Source of the DNA: Acidobacteriota bacterium | GTDB taxonomy: Bacteria > Acidobacteriota > Terriglobia > Terriglobales > Acidobacteriaceae | Assembly: GCA_003010405.1 (NCBI GenBank) | Contig: PJLO01000006.1 | Location: forward strand, 186,001-250,000 | Reading direction: 5' to 3' | DNA length: 64,000 bases | Part shown: positions 16,565 to 24,526 of the stretch, in pieces | How the letters are laid out: each line of letters opens with the position of its first letter | Position numbering within the stretch: position 1 is the stretch's first letter | The notes under the pieces: generated by a model | Told to the model about the DNA's origin: nothing | The model's database searches: none | Seen by the model: only the letters and a program-made list of their open reading frames with translations | Position numbers and translations under genes: made by a program

Positions 16565-17431
16565 ATGTTCACAGTTCAGAGATATCGCGGACGCATTGCT
16601 CCCTCTCCAACCGGGTACTTGCACCTCGGGCATGCTCGTACGTTTTGGCGGGCTTTTGAGCGGGCGCGTGAACATGATGGCGTGCTGGTCTTCCGCAATG
16701 AGGATCTGGATTCGCAGCGTTGCCGTTCCGAGTTTGTGAATGCGATGTTTGAAGATCTTCGCTGGTACGGCATCGAGTGGCAGGAGGGGCCGGATGTGGG
16801 CGGACCGTTTGCACCTTATGCTCAGAGCGAGCGGCGCAGCTTCTATCTTGACGCATGGAACAAGCTGTTGCGTGAAGGATGGATCTACCCGTGCTCCTGC
16901 TCCCGGAAGGAATTGGCACAGGTGGTCAGCGCTCCTCATGACGATCAGGATGAACCGCTCTATCCTGGCACTTGCCGAGACCGGAGAGCGACGGCGGCGA
17001 CTCCGGGAGGAGTGAACTGGCGTTTTCGCGTGCCGGTTGGCGAAAGAATTGAATTCGAAGACCGCCGCATGGGACTGCAATCGTTTGAAGCAGGGCGCGA
17101 CTTCGGTGATTTTGTTATCTGGCGTCGGGATGATGTTCCGGCGTATCAACTGGCGGTGGTAGTGGATGATGCGGCAATGCAAATAAGCGAGGTAGTGCGC
17201 GGAGAAGATCTGTTACGCTCGACGGCCCGGCAGATTCTGTTGCAGCGGGCACTGGGGGTGCCCACTCCCGACTACTATCACTGTGAACTGATGGTCGATG
17301 ATAAAGGGGTGCGCCTGGCCAAACGCCACGATGCGCTCAGTCTGCGAACTCTGCGTGAACAAGGTTTTTCTCCAGAGCAAGTGAGGGCGACGGGATACAG
17401 AAATTTTGCGGTAAATCAAACCAAATTGTGA
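16565..17431 (+). CDS. gluQ: Glutamyl-Q tRNA(Asp) synthetase
   Basis: 288 aa, much shorter than glutamyl-tRNA synthetase because the anticodon-binding domain is missing, as in GluQ enzymes that attach Glu to queuosine of tRNA(Asp). The HIGH-type motif is RIAPSPTGYLHLGHA (residues 10-24). The zinc site is formed by the Cys pair in YPCSCSRKEL plus Cys in LYPGTCRD. The KMSKS-type loop is degenerate (RLAKRHDALSLR). ATG 16565 is preferred because the fold starts at once; the frame is open 23 codons upstream. The C-terminus ends soon after the KMSKS-like loop. Confidence 0.92.
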   Translation: MFTVQRYRGRIAPSPTGYLHLGHARTFWRAFERAREHDGVLVFRNEDLDSQRCRSEFVNAMFEDLRWYGIEWQEGPDVGGPFAPYAQSERRSFYLDAWNKLLREGWIYPCSCSRKELAQVVSAPHDDQDEPLYPGTCRDRRATAATPGGVNWRFRVPVGERIEFEDRRMGLQSFEAGRDFGDFVIWRRDDVPAYQLAVVVDDAAMQISEVVRGEDLLRSTARQILLQRALGVPTPDYYHCELMVDDKGVRLAKRHDALSLRTLREQGFSPEQVRATGYRNFAVNQTKL

Positions 17432-17515
17432 CCTAAATCACATAGCTCTGCCCACTGCATTCCGTTATCATGTAGGGGCACGCGGGGAAACTGGACCCGC
17501 GTAAGGAGACTGCTC

Positions 17516-17770
17516 ATGGCTCACGTGATTACTGACACCTGTATTAAAGACGGCCTGTGTATGGAGGCATGTCCGAGCGAAGCAATTGGCCCCGCGCCTG
17601 GCACACCCGAGTTCGACGCAGTGCCCCAGCTCTACATCAATCCGAGCGAGTGCCTGGATTGCGGCGGCTGCGCTGCAGCATGCCCGACCAATTCGATTTT
17701 CTGTATTGGTGATCTGCCTGCCGATAAAGCGGACGCGGCGGCAAAGAATGCTGCATACTACAAAAAGTAA
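17516..17770 (+). CDS. Two-cluster ferredoxin with Asp in one cluster motif
   Basis: 84 aa. The second motif is a full C-x2-C-x2-C-x3-CP (Cys46, 49, 52, 56). The first is Cys9-x2-Asp12-x2-Cys15-x3-Cys19-Pro, with Asp in place of the middle Cys. This pattern is known in ferredoxins where Asp ligates a 4Fe cluster or the cluster is 3Fe. An extra Cys63 follows. It is a cytosolic electron carrier. AAGGAG lies 8 nt upstream of the ATG. It is followed by a hairpin region and then the bd-type oxidase genes; a functional link is possible but not shown. Confidence 0.92.
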   Translation: MAHVITDTCIKDGLCMEACPSEAIGPAPGTPEFDAVPQLYINPSECLDCGGCAAACPTNSIFCIGDLPADKADAAAKNAAYYKK

Positions 17771-17860
17771 ACGGCCAAACTAGACTTTTTGACGGGCTGA
17801 ATCTCGAACTAGTGTCCTTTCTCAAACGTCCTTTTTCTGAGATAAGCGTCGAAAAATAAG

Positions 17861-17898
17861 CGTCCTTTTTCGCGCGGTTTAATCCGCGCGAAAGGACG
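17861..17898. repeat. Long imperfect inverted repeat after the ferredoxin gene
   Basis: CGTCC-TTTTT-CGCGCGG (17861-17877) pairs with CCGCGCG-AAA-GGACG (17884-17898) around a 6-nt loop, 15 bp with a 2-nt bulge. The left arm start CGTCCTTTTTC also occurs at 17827-17837 as a direct repeat. It may terminate the ferredoxin transcript. Confidence 0.5.
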
Positions 17899-18020
17899 GG
17901 TTTACTCCCCAAGCTTCCGCTGCAGGGATTGCTCGTGCCCTCCTGACATTCCGCGCCGCTTTCCTGGCTAGACGAATAAAATACGTGGTATTTTTATCCG
18001 CTTTGGCTAGGAGTTCACTC

Positions 18021-19625
18021 TTGAACTATCCACACTGGCAACTGGTGATTCCCGGCGGGTTGTTGATCGCGTTTGTTGCTGTGCTGCACGTCTTTGTTTC
18101 GCATTTCGCAGTTGGCGGCGGTTTCTTTCTGGCAGTTACCGAGAGCATTGCGCGCAGGCAGAAGGACGCGGCCCTCATTGATTACTGCCGACGACACTCC
18201 AAATTCTTTGCGCTGCTTACATTGGTCTTCGGCACCATCACCGGCGTGGGCATCTGGTTCACCATTGGGCTGGTAAGTCCGGAAGCGACATCGACGCTCA
18301 TCCATATCTTCGTTTGGGCCTGGGCGATCGAATGGGTCTTCTTCTTTGTAGAGATCTCCGCAGCCATTATTTATGTCAAAACCTGGGAAAGCTTACCCGC
18401 GCACGACCACCAGGTCGTCGGCTGGATCTACGTTGTTGCGTCCTGGATGAGCCTGTTCGTTATTAACGGGATTCTTACTTTCATGCTCACACCCGGGAGC
18501 TGGATCACCACGCACAACTTCTGGGATGGGATCTTTAATCCCACGTTCCTGCCTTCTTTGGTGACAAGAACGGCCGTAAGCGTGTTTCTGGCGGGCATCT
18601 TTGGCTACGTTAGTTTGCCAAAGAGCGAGGGCCGCGACAAAGTGGCTCGGTGGTCTGCATTATGGATTGTAGCCGGAGCGCTGGTGCTGCCGTTATCGTT
18701 ATGGTGGTACTTTGCCTGCATCCCTCAGTTTTCCCGTTTGTACTTTGATAGAGGTTTTATCGGGGTGCGTCATGCGATCCGTGGCGGCATAGGTTTTACG
18801 CTGATGGCGCTGGTGATCGCGCTCCTCTGCGGGCTTTGGAAACCGCGCTGGATGCGGCGTCCGCCGGTAGGCTTTCTCCTGGTCTGCGGCCTCGGCGTGA
18901 TTGGCGCGGGCGAGTACCTCCGAGAATTTGTGCGCAAGCCATGGGTGATCAACCAGGTGCTCTATGCAAACGACCTGCGCCCGGCGCGGATTGATGCGTT
19001 GCAATCGCAGGGGGTGAGCGACACGGCAAACTTCCTGTTAACTCCTGACACGGCAAGCTCGAATTACGGAGAAAACCTTTTTTATCTGCAATGCGGAAAG
19101 TGCCATTCGGTTGCGGGCTATCGCGCCATGCGGTGGCGGGTAGATGGGTGGGATACCGAATTCGCGGCCGATATTCTTCAGCACATTCACATGCTGCGAG
19201 GGACCATGCCACCTTATCCGGGCAATAAGGGGGACCGAAGATCCCTTGGACGCTGCCTTGCTTCCCTGAATCCTTCGTGGCAGTTCACCATAACGGACGC
19301 GAACCGTCTCGCGGTGGGCGAGAGAGTGTTTGGGGCACGCTGCGGACACTGCCACACCGTAAACGGGAACTTCCGTCCGCTTCGCGGAGCTTTCGAAAAT
19401 CGGACGCCCAGCCAGGTGCGGGCGATATTCCCTGCGCTGGGCGAGATGAGCAGCAATATGCCGGTTTTCAATGCGCCGGACGATCAGGCGCAAGCTCTGG
19501 CTTTCTATATTTCGCATGAGGCCGGCAAGCCGATGCCCTTCAAGCAGCCTCCGCCAGAGGCCCCGACCAGCAGAAGTCATTCGCGATTTGCAAGGCCAGC
19601 ACGGCCATGGCAGGAGGTGCCTTAA
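18021..19625 (+). CDS. Cytochrome bd-superfamily oxidase subunit I fused to two cytochrome c domains
   Basis: 534 aa. The N-terminal ~330 residues have about eight membrane helices of CydA type: LHVFVSHFAVGGGFF, GTITGVGIWFTIGL, EWVFFFVEISAA, TFMLTPGSW, and FNPTFLPSLVTRTA. The classic CydA quinol-binding Q-loop is not evident. The C-terminal part has two haem-c sites, CGKCH (358-362) and CGHCH (441-445), so this chain likely takes electrons from or through cytochrome c. The TTG at 18021 has AGGAG 7 nt upstream; a GTG at 17985 is less supported. It overlaps the next gene by 1 nt. The function is respiratory O2 reduction by inference. Confidence 0.85.
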   Translation: MNYPHWQLVIPGGLLIAFVAVLHVFVSHFAVGGGFFLAVTESIARRQKDAALIDYCRRHSKFFALLTLVFGTITGVGIWFTIGLVSPEATSTLIHIFVWAWAIEWVFFFVEISAAIIYVKTWESLPAHDHQVVGWIYVVASWMSLFVINGILTFMLTPGSWITTHNFWDGIFNPTFLPSLVTRTAVSVFLAGIFGYVSLPKSEGRDKVARWSALWIVAGALVLPLSLWWYFACIPQFSRLYFDRGFIGVRHAIRGGIGFTLMALVIALLCGLWKPRWMRRPPVGFLLVCGLGVIGAGEYLREFVRKPWVINQVLYANDLRPARIDALQSQGVSDTANFLLTPDTASSNYGENLFYLQCGKCHSVAGYRAMRWRVDGWDTEFAADILQHIHMLRGTMPPYPGNKGDRRSLGRCLASLNPSWQFTITDANRLAVGERVFGARCGHCHTVNGNFRPLRGAFENRTPSQVRAIFPALGEMSSNMPVFNAPDDQAQALAFYISHEAGKPMPFKQPPPEAPTSRSHSRFARPARPWQEVP

Positions 19626-20752
19626 TGCAGACGGTCCCGATTCCTCAGACTGGTTCTTTACCGCTACCGGGACCGGTGTGGCTGTTCACCGTGCTCTTGG
19701 TGGTGTCGTTGACGTTGCATCTGGCGGCCATGAACTCCGCGCTCGGAGGCGGAATCTGGGCGTTATGGAATTATTTTCGAGGGCGACACGCTGAGCATCC
19801 GAATTCGCGCCGGCTGGCGAGTGAACTCGCATTGATGCTGCCGAATTTTCTGGCCTTCACGGTTACGCTGGGAGTGGCGGCGCTGCTCTTCGTGCAGGTG
19901 CTTTTCGGGAATTTCTTTTACACAAGCTCGATTCTGATCGGCGTGCTGTGGCTGGCTGTTATTCCGCTGCTGATCGCCGCCTACTATGGTTTTTACTACT
20001 TCTCCTATACGTCAGAAAAAGGGCGGGGAATGAGTGGCTTCGTCCTGGCGATTTCTTTCTGCGTGTTGCTCGGCGTCGCCTTCGTTTACGTCAATAACAT
20101 GGCGTTGATGCAGAGTCCTGAACGCTGGCAGGCAATGTATCGCGCTCACCCGAACGGATGGAATCTGAATGTCGGCGACCGTAGTGTGATCCCGCGTTAC
20201 CTGCATATCGTCAATGGTGCAATTGCCCTGTTTTCTGCCATTCTGGCGCACTTCGGTATGCGCAAGCTGAAGGCAGATTTAGAATATGGACGATGGATTG
20301 TGCAGCGCTCGGCTATGGTATTCGCGGCATGCACGGGATTGCAGTTTCTGTTCGGGATGTGGATGCTTATGGCAATTCCGCGCCACATTGCGATCGTTCT
20401 GCTGCAAGATCCTCTTGCTGTTACTGTCTTCGGGATGGCTTTGATGTCGGCGGTCGCCGCCATGCTGCTGATCCTGCTGGGAAGCTTTGCGGAAAAGAAC
20501 AATGCGATGGTTCACGCGGGTTTTGGCATGTCGCTGGTCACGCTCTTCCTTATGGTCTGCCTGCGCTATCTGCTGCGTATGATCTATCTCAAGCCCTACG
20601 CCAATCTGGGGGCGCTCGCTGTCAGTCCGCAAAACGGAGTGATTGCATTATTCATGGTGCTTTTTCTCGGCGGATTGGCAACGGTCGGTTACATGCTTCG
20701 GCTGGTTGCGCGGAGTGGAAAAACGCGTATAAGCGCTGACGGGCCAAATTAG
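19625..20752 (+). CDS. Second membrane subunit of the bd-type oxidase (CydA'-like)
   Basis: 375 aa, about nine membrane helices and no haem-c motif. Its first helix (LHLAAMNSALGGGIWAL) lines up with the first helix of the upstream subunit (LHVFVSHFAVGGGFF), and the next helices follow the same spacing. It therefore looks like a diverged paralogue of subunit I rather than a standard CydB. ATG 19625 overlaps the preceding stop (TAATG) and has AGGAGG 7 nt upstream, so tight coupling is expected. A GC-rich hairpin follows at 20777. The role, inferred from context, is the structural partner of the oxidase. Confidence 0.75.
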   Translation: MQTVPIPQTGSLPLPGPVWLFTVLLVVSLTLHLAAMNSALGGGIWALWNYFRGRHAEHPNSRRLASELALMLPNFLAFTVTLGVAALLFVQVLFGNFFYTSSILIGVLWLAVIPLLIAAYYGFYYFSYTSEKGRGMSGFVLAISFCVLLGVAFVYVNNMALMQSPERWQAMYRAHPNGWNLNVGDRSVIPRYLHIVNGAIALFSAILAHFGMRKLKADLEYGRWIVQRSAMVFAACTGLQFLFGMWMLMAIPRHIAIVLLQDPLAVTVFGMALMSAVAAMLLILLGSFAEKNNAMVHAGFGMSLVTLFLMVCLRYLLRMIYLKPYANLGALAVSPQNGVIALFMVLFLGGLATVGYMLRLVARSGKTRISADGPN

Positions 20753-20776
20753 CGAGGATTTGCCGTTATGCAATCG

Positions 20777-20794
20777 GGCGGCCTGCTGGCCGCC
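20777..20794 (+). terminator. GC-rich hairpin after the oxidase genes
   Basis: GGCGGCC (20777-20783) pairs with GGCCGCC (20788-20794) around TGCT, 25 bp past the oxidase stop. Only a weak T-rich tail follows, so termination is likely but not certain. Confidence 0.55.
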
Positions 20795-20860
20795 TTGATC
20801 TGTTTGCGGAATATTCGTTGCGGGTATGCGTAAAAAAAAGCTTTTTTGCTCTCAGAAGCG

Positions 20861-20917
20861 TTGACTTTATTGGTTCCAGATCTGCATACTTATGCGTATA
20901 TCTGAATAATAATTCTC
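20861..20917 (+). promoter_or_regulatory. argR operon promoter with two ARG-box-like operators
   Basis: TTGACT (20861-20866) and CATACT (20885-20890), 18 bp apart, are a plausible -35/-10 pair. The -10 lies inside the palindrome GCATACTTATGC (20884-20895). A second palindrome, TCTGAATAATAATTCTC (about 20901-20917), fits the ARG box consensus TnAATwwwwATTnA apart from one position. Two boxes over the promoter at this spacing are the classic ArgR arrangement. I infer repression by ArgR with arginine. Confidence 0.7.
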
Positions 20918-20931
20918 TCCATTGGAAGCAT

Positions 20932-21375
20932 ATGTCAAAGCTGTCTCGCCAAAACTTGATTTTAGACTTGGTACAGCAGGAAACTGTGGCAAACCAGGAG
21001 CAATTGCGCAAGCTGCTTTTGCGGCAGGGGTTCGACGTGACCCAGGCGACTTTATCTCGGGATATCAATGAACTGGCTCTCGTTAAGACGCCTGGAGGCT
21101 ACAGCGTTTCGCGCGGCGACCATCAGGCAGAACCGAGCTTTCATTCTGCGGGAAGATTGGTTCGTGAATTTGTGATAGAAGTGCGCGAGGCGCAGAATCT
21201 ACTAGTCATTAAGACCGCGACGGGTTCGGCTCAACCTGTGGCAGCGGCAATCGATTCCGATGGTTGGCCGGAGATCGTGGGTACTGTTGCCGGAGATGAC
21301 ACTATTCTTGTGATTTCCCAAAACAAGAAGAATGCGAACAGGGTTTCACTTCGAATTAAAGGGATGATGCAGTGA
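20932..21375 (+). CDS. argR: Arginine repressor
   Basis: 148 aa, full length for ArgR. The N-terminal winged helix has ANQEQLRKLLLRQGFDVTQA and TLSRDINEL, the DNA-recognition segment. The C-terminal arginine-binding, hexamerising domain has NLLVIKTATGSAQPVAAAID, then EIVGTVAGDDTILVI, with the GTxAGDDT loop that binds arginine. It sits first in the arginine operon behind ARG-box-like sites, so it probably represses its own operon. ATG 20932 is chosen because the fold starts there; the frame extends back over the operators. Its stop overlaps the argC start. Confidence 0.96.
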   Translation: MSKLSRQNLILDLVQQETVANQEQLRKLLLRQGFDVTQATLSRDINELALVKTPGGYSVSRGDHQAEPSFHSAGRLVREFVIEVREAQNLLVIKTATGSAQPVAAAIDSDGWPEIVGTVAGDDTILVISQNKKNANRVSLRIKGMMQ

Positions 21376-22415
21376 GCGCGGCTAAGGTGAAAGCCGCGGT
21401 CATGGGAGCCACGGGGTACGCAGGATTCGAACTGGCCAAGCTGTTATTGCGGCATCCGCGCATGGCAACGCCGCTTTTTCTTTCGCGTGAGCAGGGACCG
21501 GCAACGCAGCCTCTTGAAAGTCTCTATCCGGAACTCACGGGGAACGAAAGTTATCCGCTGGTGCCGTTTTCTTGGGATTTGCTCAAGAAGGAAGGCGTTG
21601 ACGTCTTATTCCTTGCGACACCGCATGAGCTTTCACGGGAACTGGTTCCGGAGGCCATGGGTAAGGGATTGCGGATTGTGGACTTGAGCGGTGCGTGGCG
21701 TTTGAAGGATCCGGTAAACCGCGGGGTGTATCGGTTTGAAGATAAAGATGCCGTACTGGCGGCAGAGTTGGACCGAACGGCCATATACGGCTTGCCGGAG
21801 TTGCATCGGGACGAGATTCGGGATGCAGTTCTGGTAGCAAATCCGGGATGTTATGCAACCTCAGTGATTGTGCCTCTGACGCCTTTGGTGCGCTCTGGTT
21901 TGGTTAATACCGGGCGAGGTGTGGTTTGCGATTGTAAATCTGGTGTTTCCGGCGCGGGGAAGAAGCCCACGCAGAAAACGCATTTTGTTGAAGCTGCTGA
22001 TAATTTTTCGGCGTATTCGGTTTTTGGACATCGCCATACGGGCGAAATTCTGGAACAGGCGGGATTGCATGCAGACGAACTCATCTTTACTCCGCATTTA
22101 TTGCCGATCCCACGCGGCATTCTTTCGACGATCTATCTAGGGCTGACCAGGCCCGTTACTCCGAGCGAGATTGATGCCGTGTACCGCGAGTCCTACAGCG
22201 GCTCCCACTGGGTGCGGATTTTTGGCCCTGGCAAGCTGCCGCAGATTCAATACTCGGTGCGCACAAATTATTGCGATGTGGGGTTCGAGTTGGCCCCAGA
22301 TGGAAAGCGCCTCATCGTGGTGTCCTGCCTGGATAACCTGATGAAGGGTGCGGCGGGCCAGGCGCTCCAGAACCTGAACGTGATGTTCGGGTGGAGCGAG
22401 AAGGAAGGGTTTTAA
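21372..22415 (+). CDS. argC: N-acetyl-gamma-glutamyl-phosphate reductase
   Basis: 347 aa, normal length. The Rossmann motif is GATGYAGFELAKLL (12-25) and the catalytic Cys160 lies in ANPGCYAT. FGHRHTGEI and PHLLPIPRGI are conserved family blocks. It reduces N-acetylglutamyl phosphate to the semialdehyde with NADPH, step 3 of arginine synthesis. The start is GTG, overlapping the argR stop by 4 nt. It is followed by argB after 2 nt. Confidence 0.97.
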   Translation: MSAAKVKAAVMGATGYAGFELAKLLLRHPRMATPLFLSREQGPATQPLESLYPELTGNESYPLVPFSWDLLKKEGVDVLFLATPHELSRELVPEAMGKGLRIVDLSGAWRLKDPVNRGVYRFEDKDAVLAAELDRTAIYGLPELHRDEIRDAVLVANPGCYATSVIVPLTPLVRSGLVNTGRGVVCDCKSGVSGAGKKPTQKTHFVEAADNFSAYSVFGHRHTGEILEQAGLHADELIFTPHLLPIPRGILSTIYLGLTRPVTPSEIDAVYRESYSGSHWVRIFGPGKLPQIQYSVRTNYCDVGFELAPDGKRLIVVSCLDNLMKGAAGQALQNLNVMFGWSEKEGF

Positions 22416-22417
22416 TT

Positions 22418-23203
22418 ATGAAGCTTGTAGTGAAAATTGGCGGTGCAGCATTAGAGGATAAGGTGCTCCTCAAGAAGTGTGCGCAGGCGGTGGCCGATCT
22501 TGCAGCCGAAGGACACAAGGTCGCTGTGGTGCACGGCGGAGGCAAGGCTTTGACGCAGACGTTGGCACTGATGGGCAAGGAGTCCACCTTTGTTAATGGA
22601 TTGCGTGTCACCGATTCTGATACACGCGATGTGGCGTTGATGGTGCTGGCTGGGCGCGTGAATAAGCAGTTGGTTGCGGCGATTACCGCCACGGGGCAGG
22701 CCGCCGTCGGGTTGTGCGGTGGAGATGGTGCAGCATTTCTCGCCCGCAAAAAGAAGACCAACGGTGCCGATCTGGGGTTCGTTGGCGAGATCAGCTCGGT
22801 TGATTCGCGCTGGATCGAAGCGATCTGGAGTAATGATGGAATACCGGTTATTTCGAGCCTCGCGCTCGGTTCCGATGGCGAGTACTACAACGTGAATGCC
22901 GATCAGATGGCCTCCGCGTGCGCCTCGGGTTGTCATGCGAACGCGCTGATCTTCCTGACCGATGTCGCGGGAGTGAAGGGCGCGGATGGCGCGGTCATCC
23001 GGTGGCTCGCAATCAGTGAGATTCCTGCCCTGATAAAGAGCTCGGTGATTTGCGGCGGAATGCTTCCCAAGTTACAGGCTTGTCAGGATGCGCTCCGGTC
23101 GGGCGTGCACCGTGTTCGCATTTTGCCGGCACTGGAAGCCGAAGTGTTGCCAGCGTTTTACCAGACTAAGATTGAGTGCGGTACGGAGGTCATGGCATCG
23201 TGA
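22418..23203 (+). CDS. argB: N-acetylglutamate kinase
   Basis: 261 aa. KLVVKIGGAALED at the N-terminus and VVHGGGKALTQTL are the phosphate-binding loops, with NADQMASACASG for acetylglutamate binding. The C-terminal ICGGMLPKLQACQDAL carries the ATP-site Lys. It phosphorylates N-acetylglutamate, step 2 of arginine synthesis. It lacks the ~20-residue N-terminal helix that marks arginine-sensitive hexameric forms, so direct feedback by arginine is less likely; that is an inference. It overlaps the argD start by 4 nt. Confidence 0.96.
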   Translation: MKLVVKIGGAALEDKVLLKKCAQAVADLAAEGHKVAVVHGGGKALTQTLALMGKESTFVNGLRVTDSDTRDVALMVLAGRVNKQLVAAITATGQAAVGLCGGDGAAFLARKKKTNGADLGFVGEISSVDSRWIEAIWSNDGIPVISSLALGSDGEYYNVNADQMASACASGCHANALIFLTDVAGVKGADGAVIRWLAISEIPALIKSSVICGGMLPKLQACQDALRSGVHRVRILPALEAEVLPAFYQTKIECGTEVMAS

Positions 23204-24477
23204 GTTTGAGCAGCGTAAAGAAAGCAGAGGAGAAACACGTACTTCATACTTATGATCGCCTGCCGGTATTGCTGACGCACGGCAAGGGCGTGTATCTCTA
23301 TGACGAGGACGGGAAGAAGTATCTCGATTTTCTGAGTGGAATTGGCGTGATGGCCCTGGGCTACTCGCATCCGGCTATCACCAAGGTGATCAAGGAGCAG
23401 GCCGGCAAACTGGTGCATTGCTCGAACTTGTTCTACACGGAGTATCCGTCGGCTTTGGCACAGAAGCTAACGAAATTTTCCGGCTTGGATCGCGCCTTTT
23501 TCTCAAATAGCGGCACGGAGGCCTGGGAAGGCGCTCTTAAGATTGCGCGCGTCGTGGCGAGCAGTAAAGGATTGACGAAGCGCACAAAGTTCCTGGCTCT
23601 TGAGAACTCATTCCACGGCCGTACGATGGGATCGATGGCGACGACGTTTACGGAGAAATACCGCAAGCCATTTGCTCCGGTAATGCCGGGAGTGACGTTC
23701 GTAAAATTTGATGACGTTGAAGATCTGAAGAAGAAATTTGACGACGATGTGTGCGCTATCTGCATTGAACCGGTACAAGGCGAAGGCGGCGTTCATCCGG
23801 TCAGCCCTGAGTTTTTGAATACTGCCCGCGAATTGACGCAAAAGACCGGCGCGCTTTTACTGCTCGACGAGATTCAGTGTGGTCTGGGACGTACCGGCAA
23901 AATGTTTGCGTTCCAGCACTATGACGTGAAGCCGGATGTGGTTACGCTGGCGAAGCCGCTGGCGTCAGGACTTCCGCTGGGAGCGATTCTGGTGACCGAA
24001 GAAGTGGCCGGCGCGGTACATCCCGGCATGCACGGAACCACGTTTGGCGGTGGGCCGCTGGCATGTGCGGTTGCGCTGGAGGTTCTGAAGGTATTCGAGG
24101 AAGAAAAGATCTTGGGCCACGTGAAAAAAGTGGGCGGACATTTCTTCAAGCTTCTTCAGAAATTGGGCACGCGTCATGACTGCGTTCTGGATGTACGCGG
24201 TCTTGGGTTGATGGCGGGGCTGGAGTTGGAATCCGCGGAGATTGCCAAGGCCGTACAAAAAGCAATGCTTGAGCGGAAGATCATTATCAATCGCACGCAC
24301 GAAACGGTACTGCGTTTTCTGCCGCCGCTCATCGTGACGAAAGAGCAAGTTGAAACCGTAGTAGAAGCGCTCGATCAGGTTCTGTCCTCCTGCGCGTCAT
24401 CTGGCGAAGCTGCGCCCGTCAAAAAGTGCGGCTGTCGGCAGAGGCTCCCAAAGACATCAGTGAACGGCGCGAAATAG
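23200..24477 (+). CDS. argD: Acetylornithine aminotransferase
   Basis: 425 aa, PLP fold type I, class III. The motifs are SNSGTEAWEGALK (PLP phosphate site), SFHGRTMGSMATT, LLLDEIQCGLGRTGK, and the Schiff-base Lys252 in LAKPLASGLPLGA. It transaminates N-acetylglutamate semialdehyde with glutamate; the same enzyme can serve lysine synthesis. The GTG start overlaps the argB stop, with GGAGG upstream. The last ~28 residues (SSCASSGEAAPVKKCGCRQR and onward) extend beyond the usual end and contain three Cys, an odd tail of unknown role. A 49-bp gap, the largest within the operon, separates it from argF. Confidence 0.96.
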   Translation: MSLSSVKKAEEKHVLHTYDRLPVLLTHGKGVYLYDEDGKKYLDFLSGIGVMALGYSHPAITKVIKEQAGKLVHCSNLFYTEYPSALAQKLTKFSGLDRAFFSNSGTEAWEGALKIARVVASSKGLTKRTKFLALENSFHGRTMGSMATTFTEKYRKPFAPVMPGVTFVKFDDVEDLKKKFDDDVCAICIEPVQGEGGVHPVSPEFLNTARELTQKTGALLLLDEIQCGLGRTGKMFAFQHYDVKPDVVTLAKPLASGLPLGAILVTEEVAGAVHPGMHGTTFGGGPLACAVALEVLKVFEEEKILGHVKKVGGHFFKLLQKLGTRHDCVLDVRGLGLMAGLELESAEIAKAVQKAMLERKIIINRTHETVLRFLPPLIVTKEQVETVVEALDQVLSSCASSGEAAPVKKCGCRQRLPKTSVNGAK

Positions 24478-24526
24478 AAGTTCCCGGATTCCGAACCGGG
24501 TCCGGGAGGTTTAGGAGGACACAGCC

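Noticed and set aside
17820..17900. CRISPR-like repeat
   Set aside because: Only two short copies of CGTCCTTTTTC occur, and the structure is one inverted repeat; there are no spacers and no cas genes.
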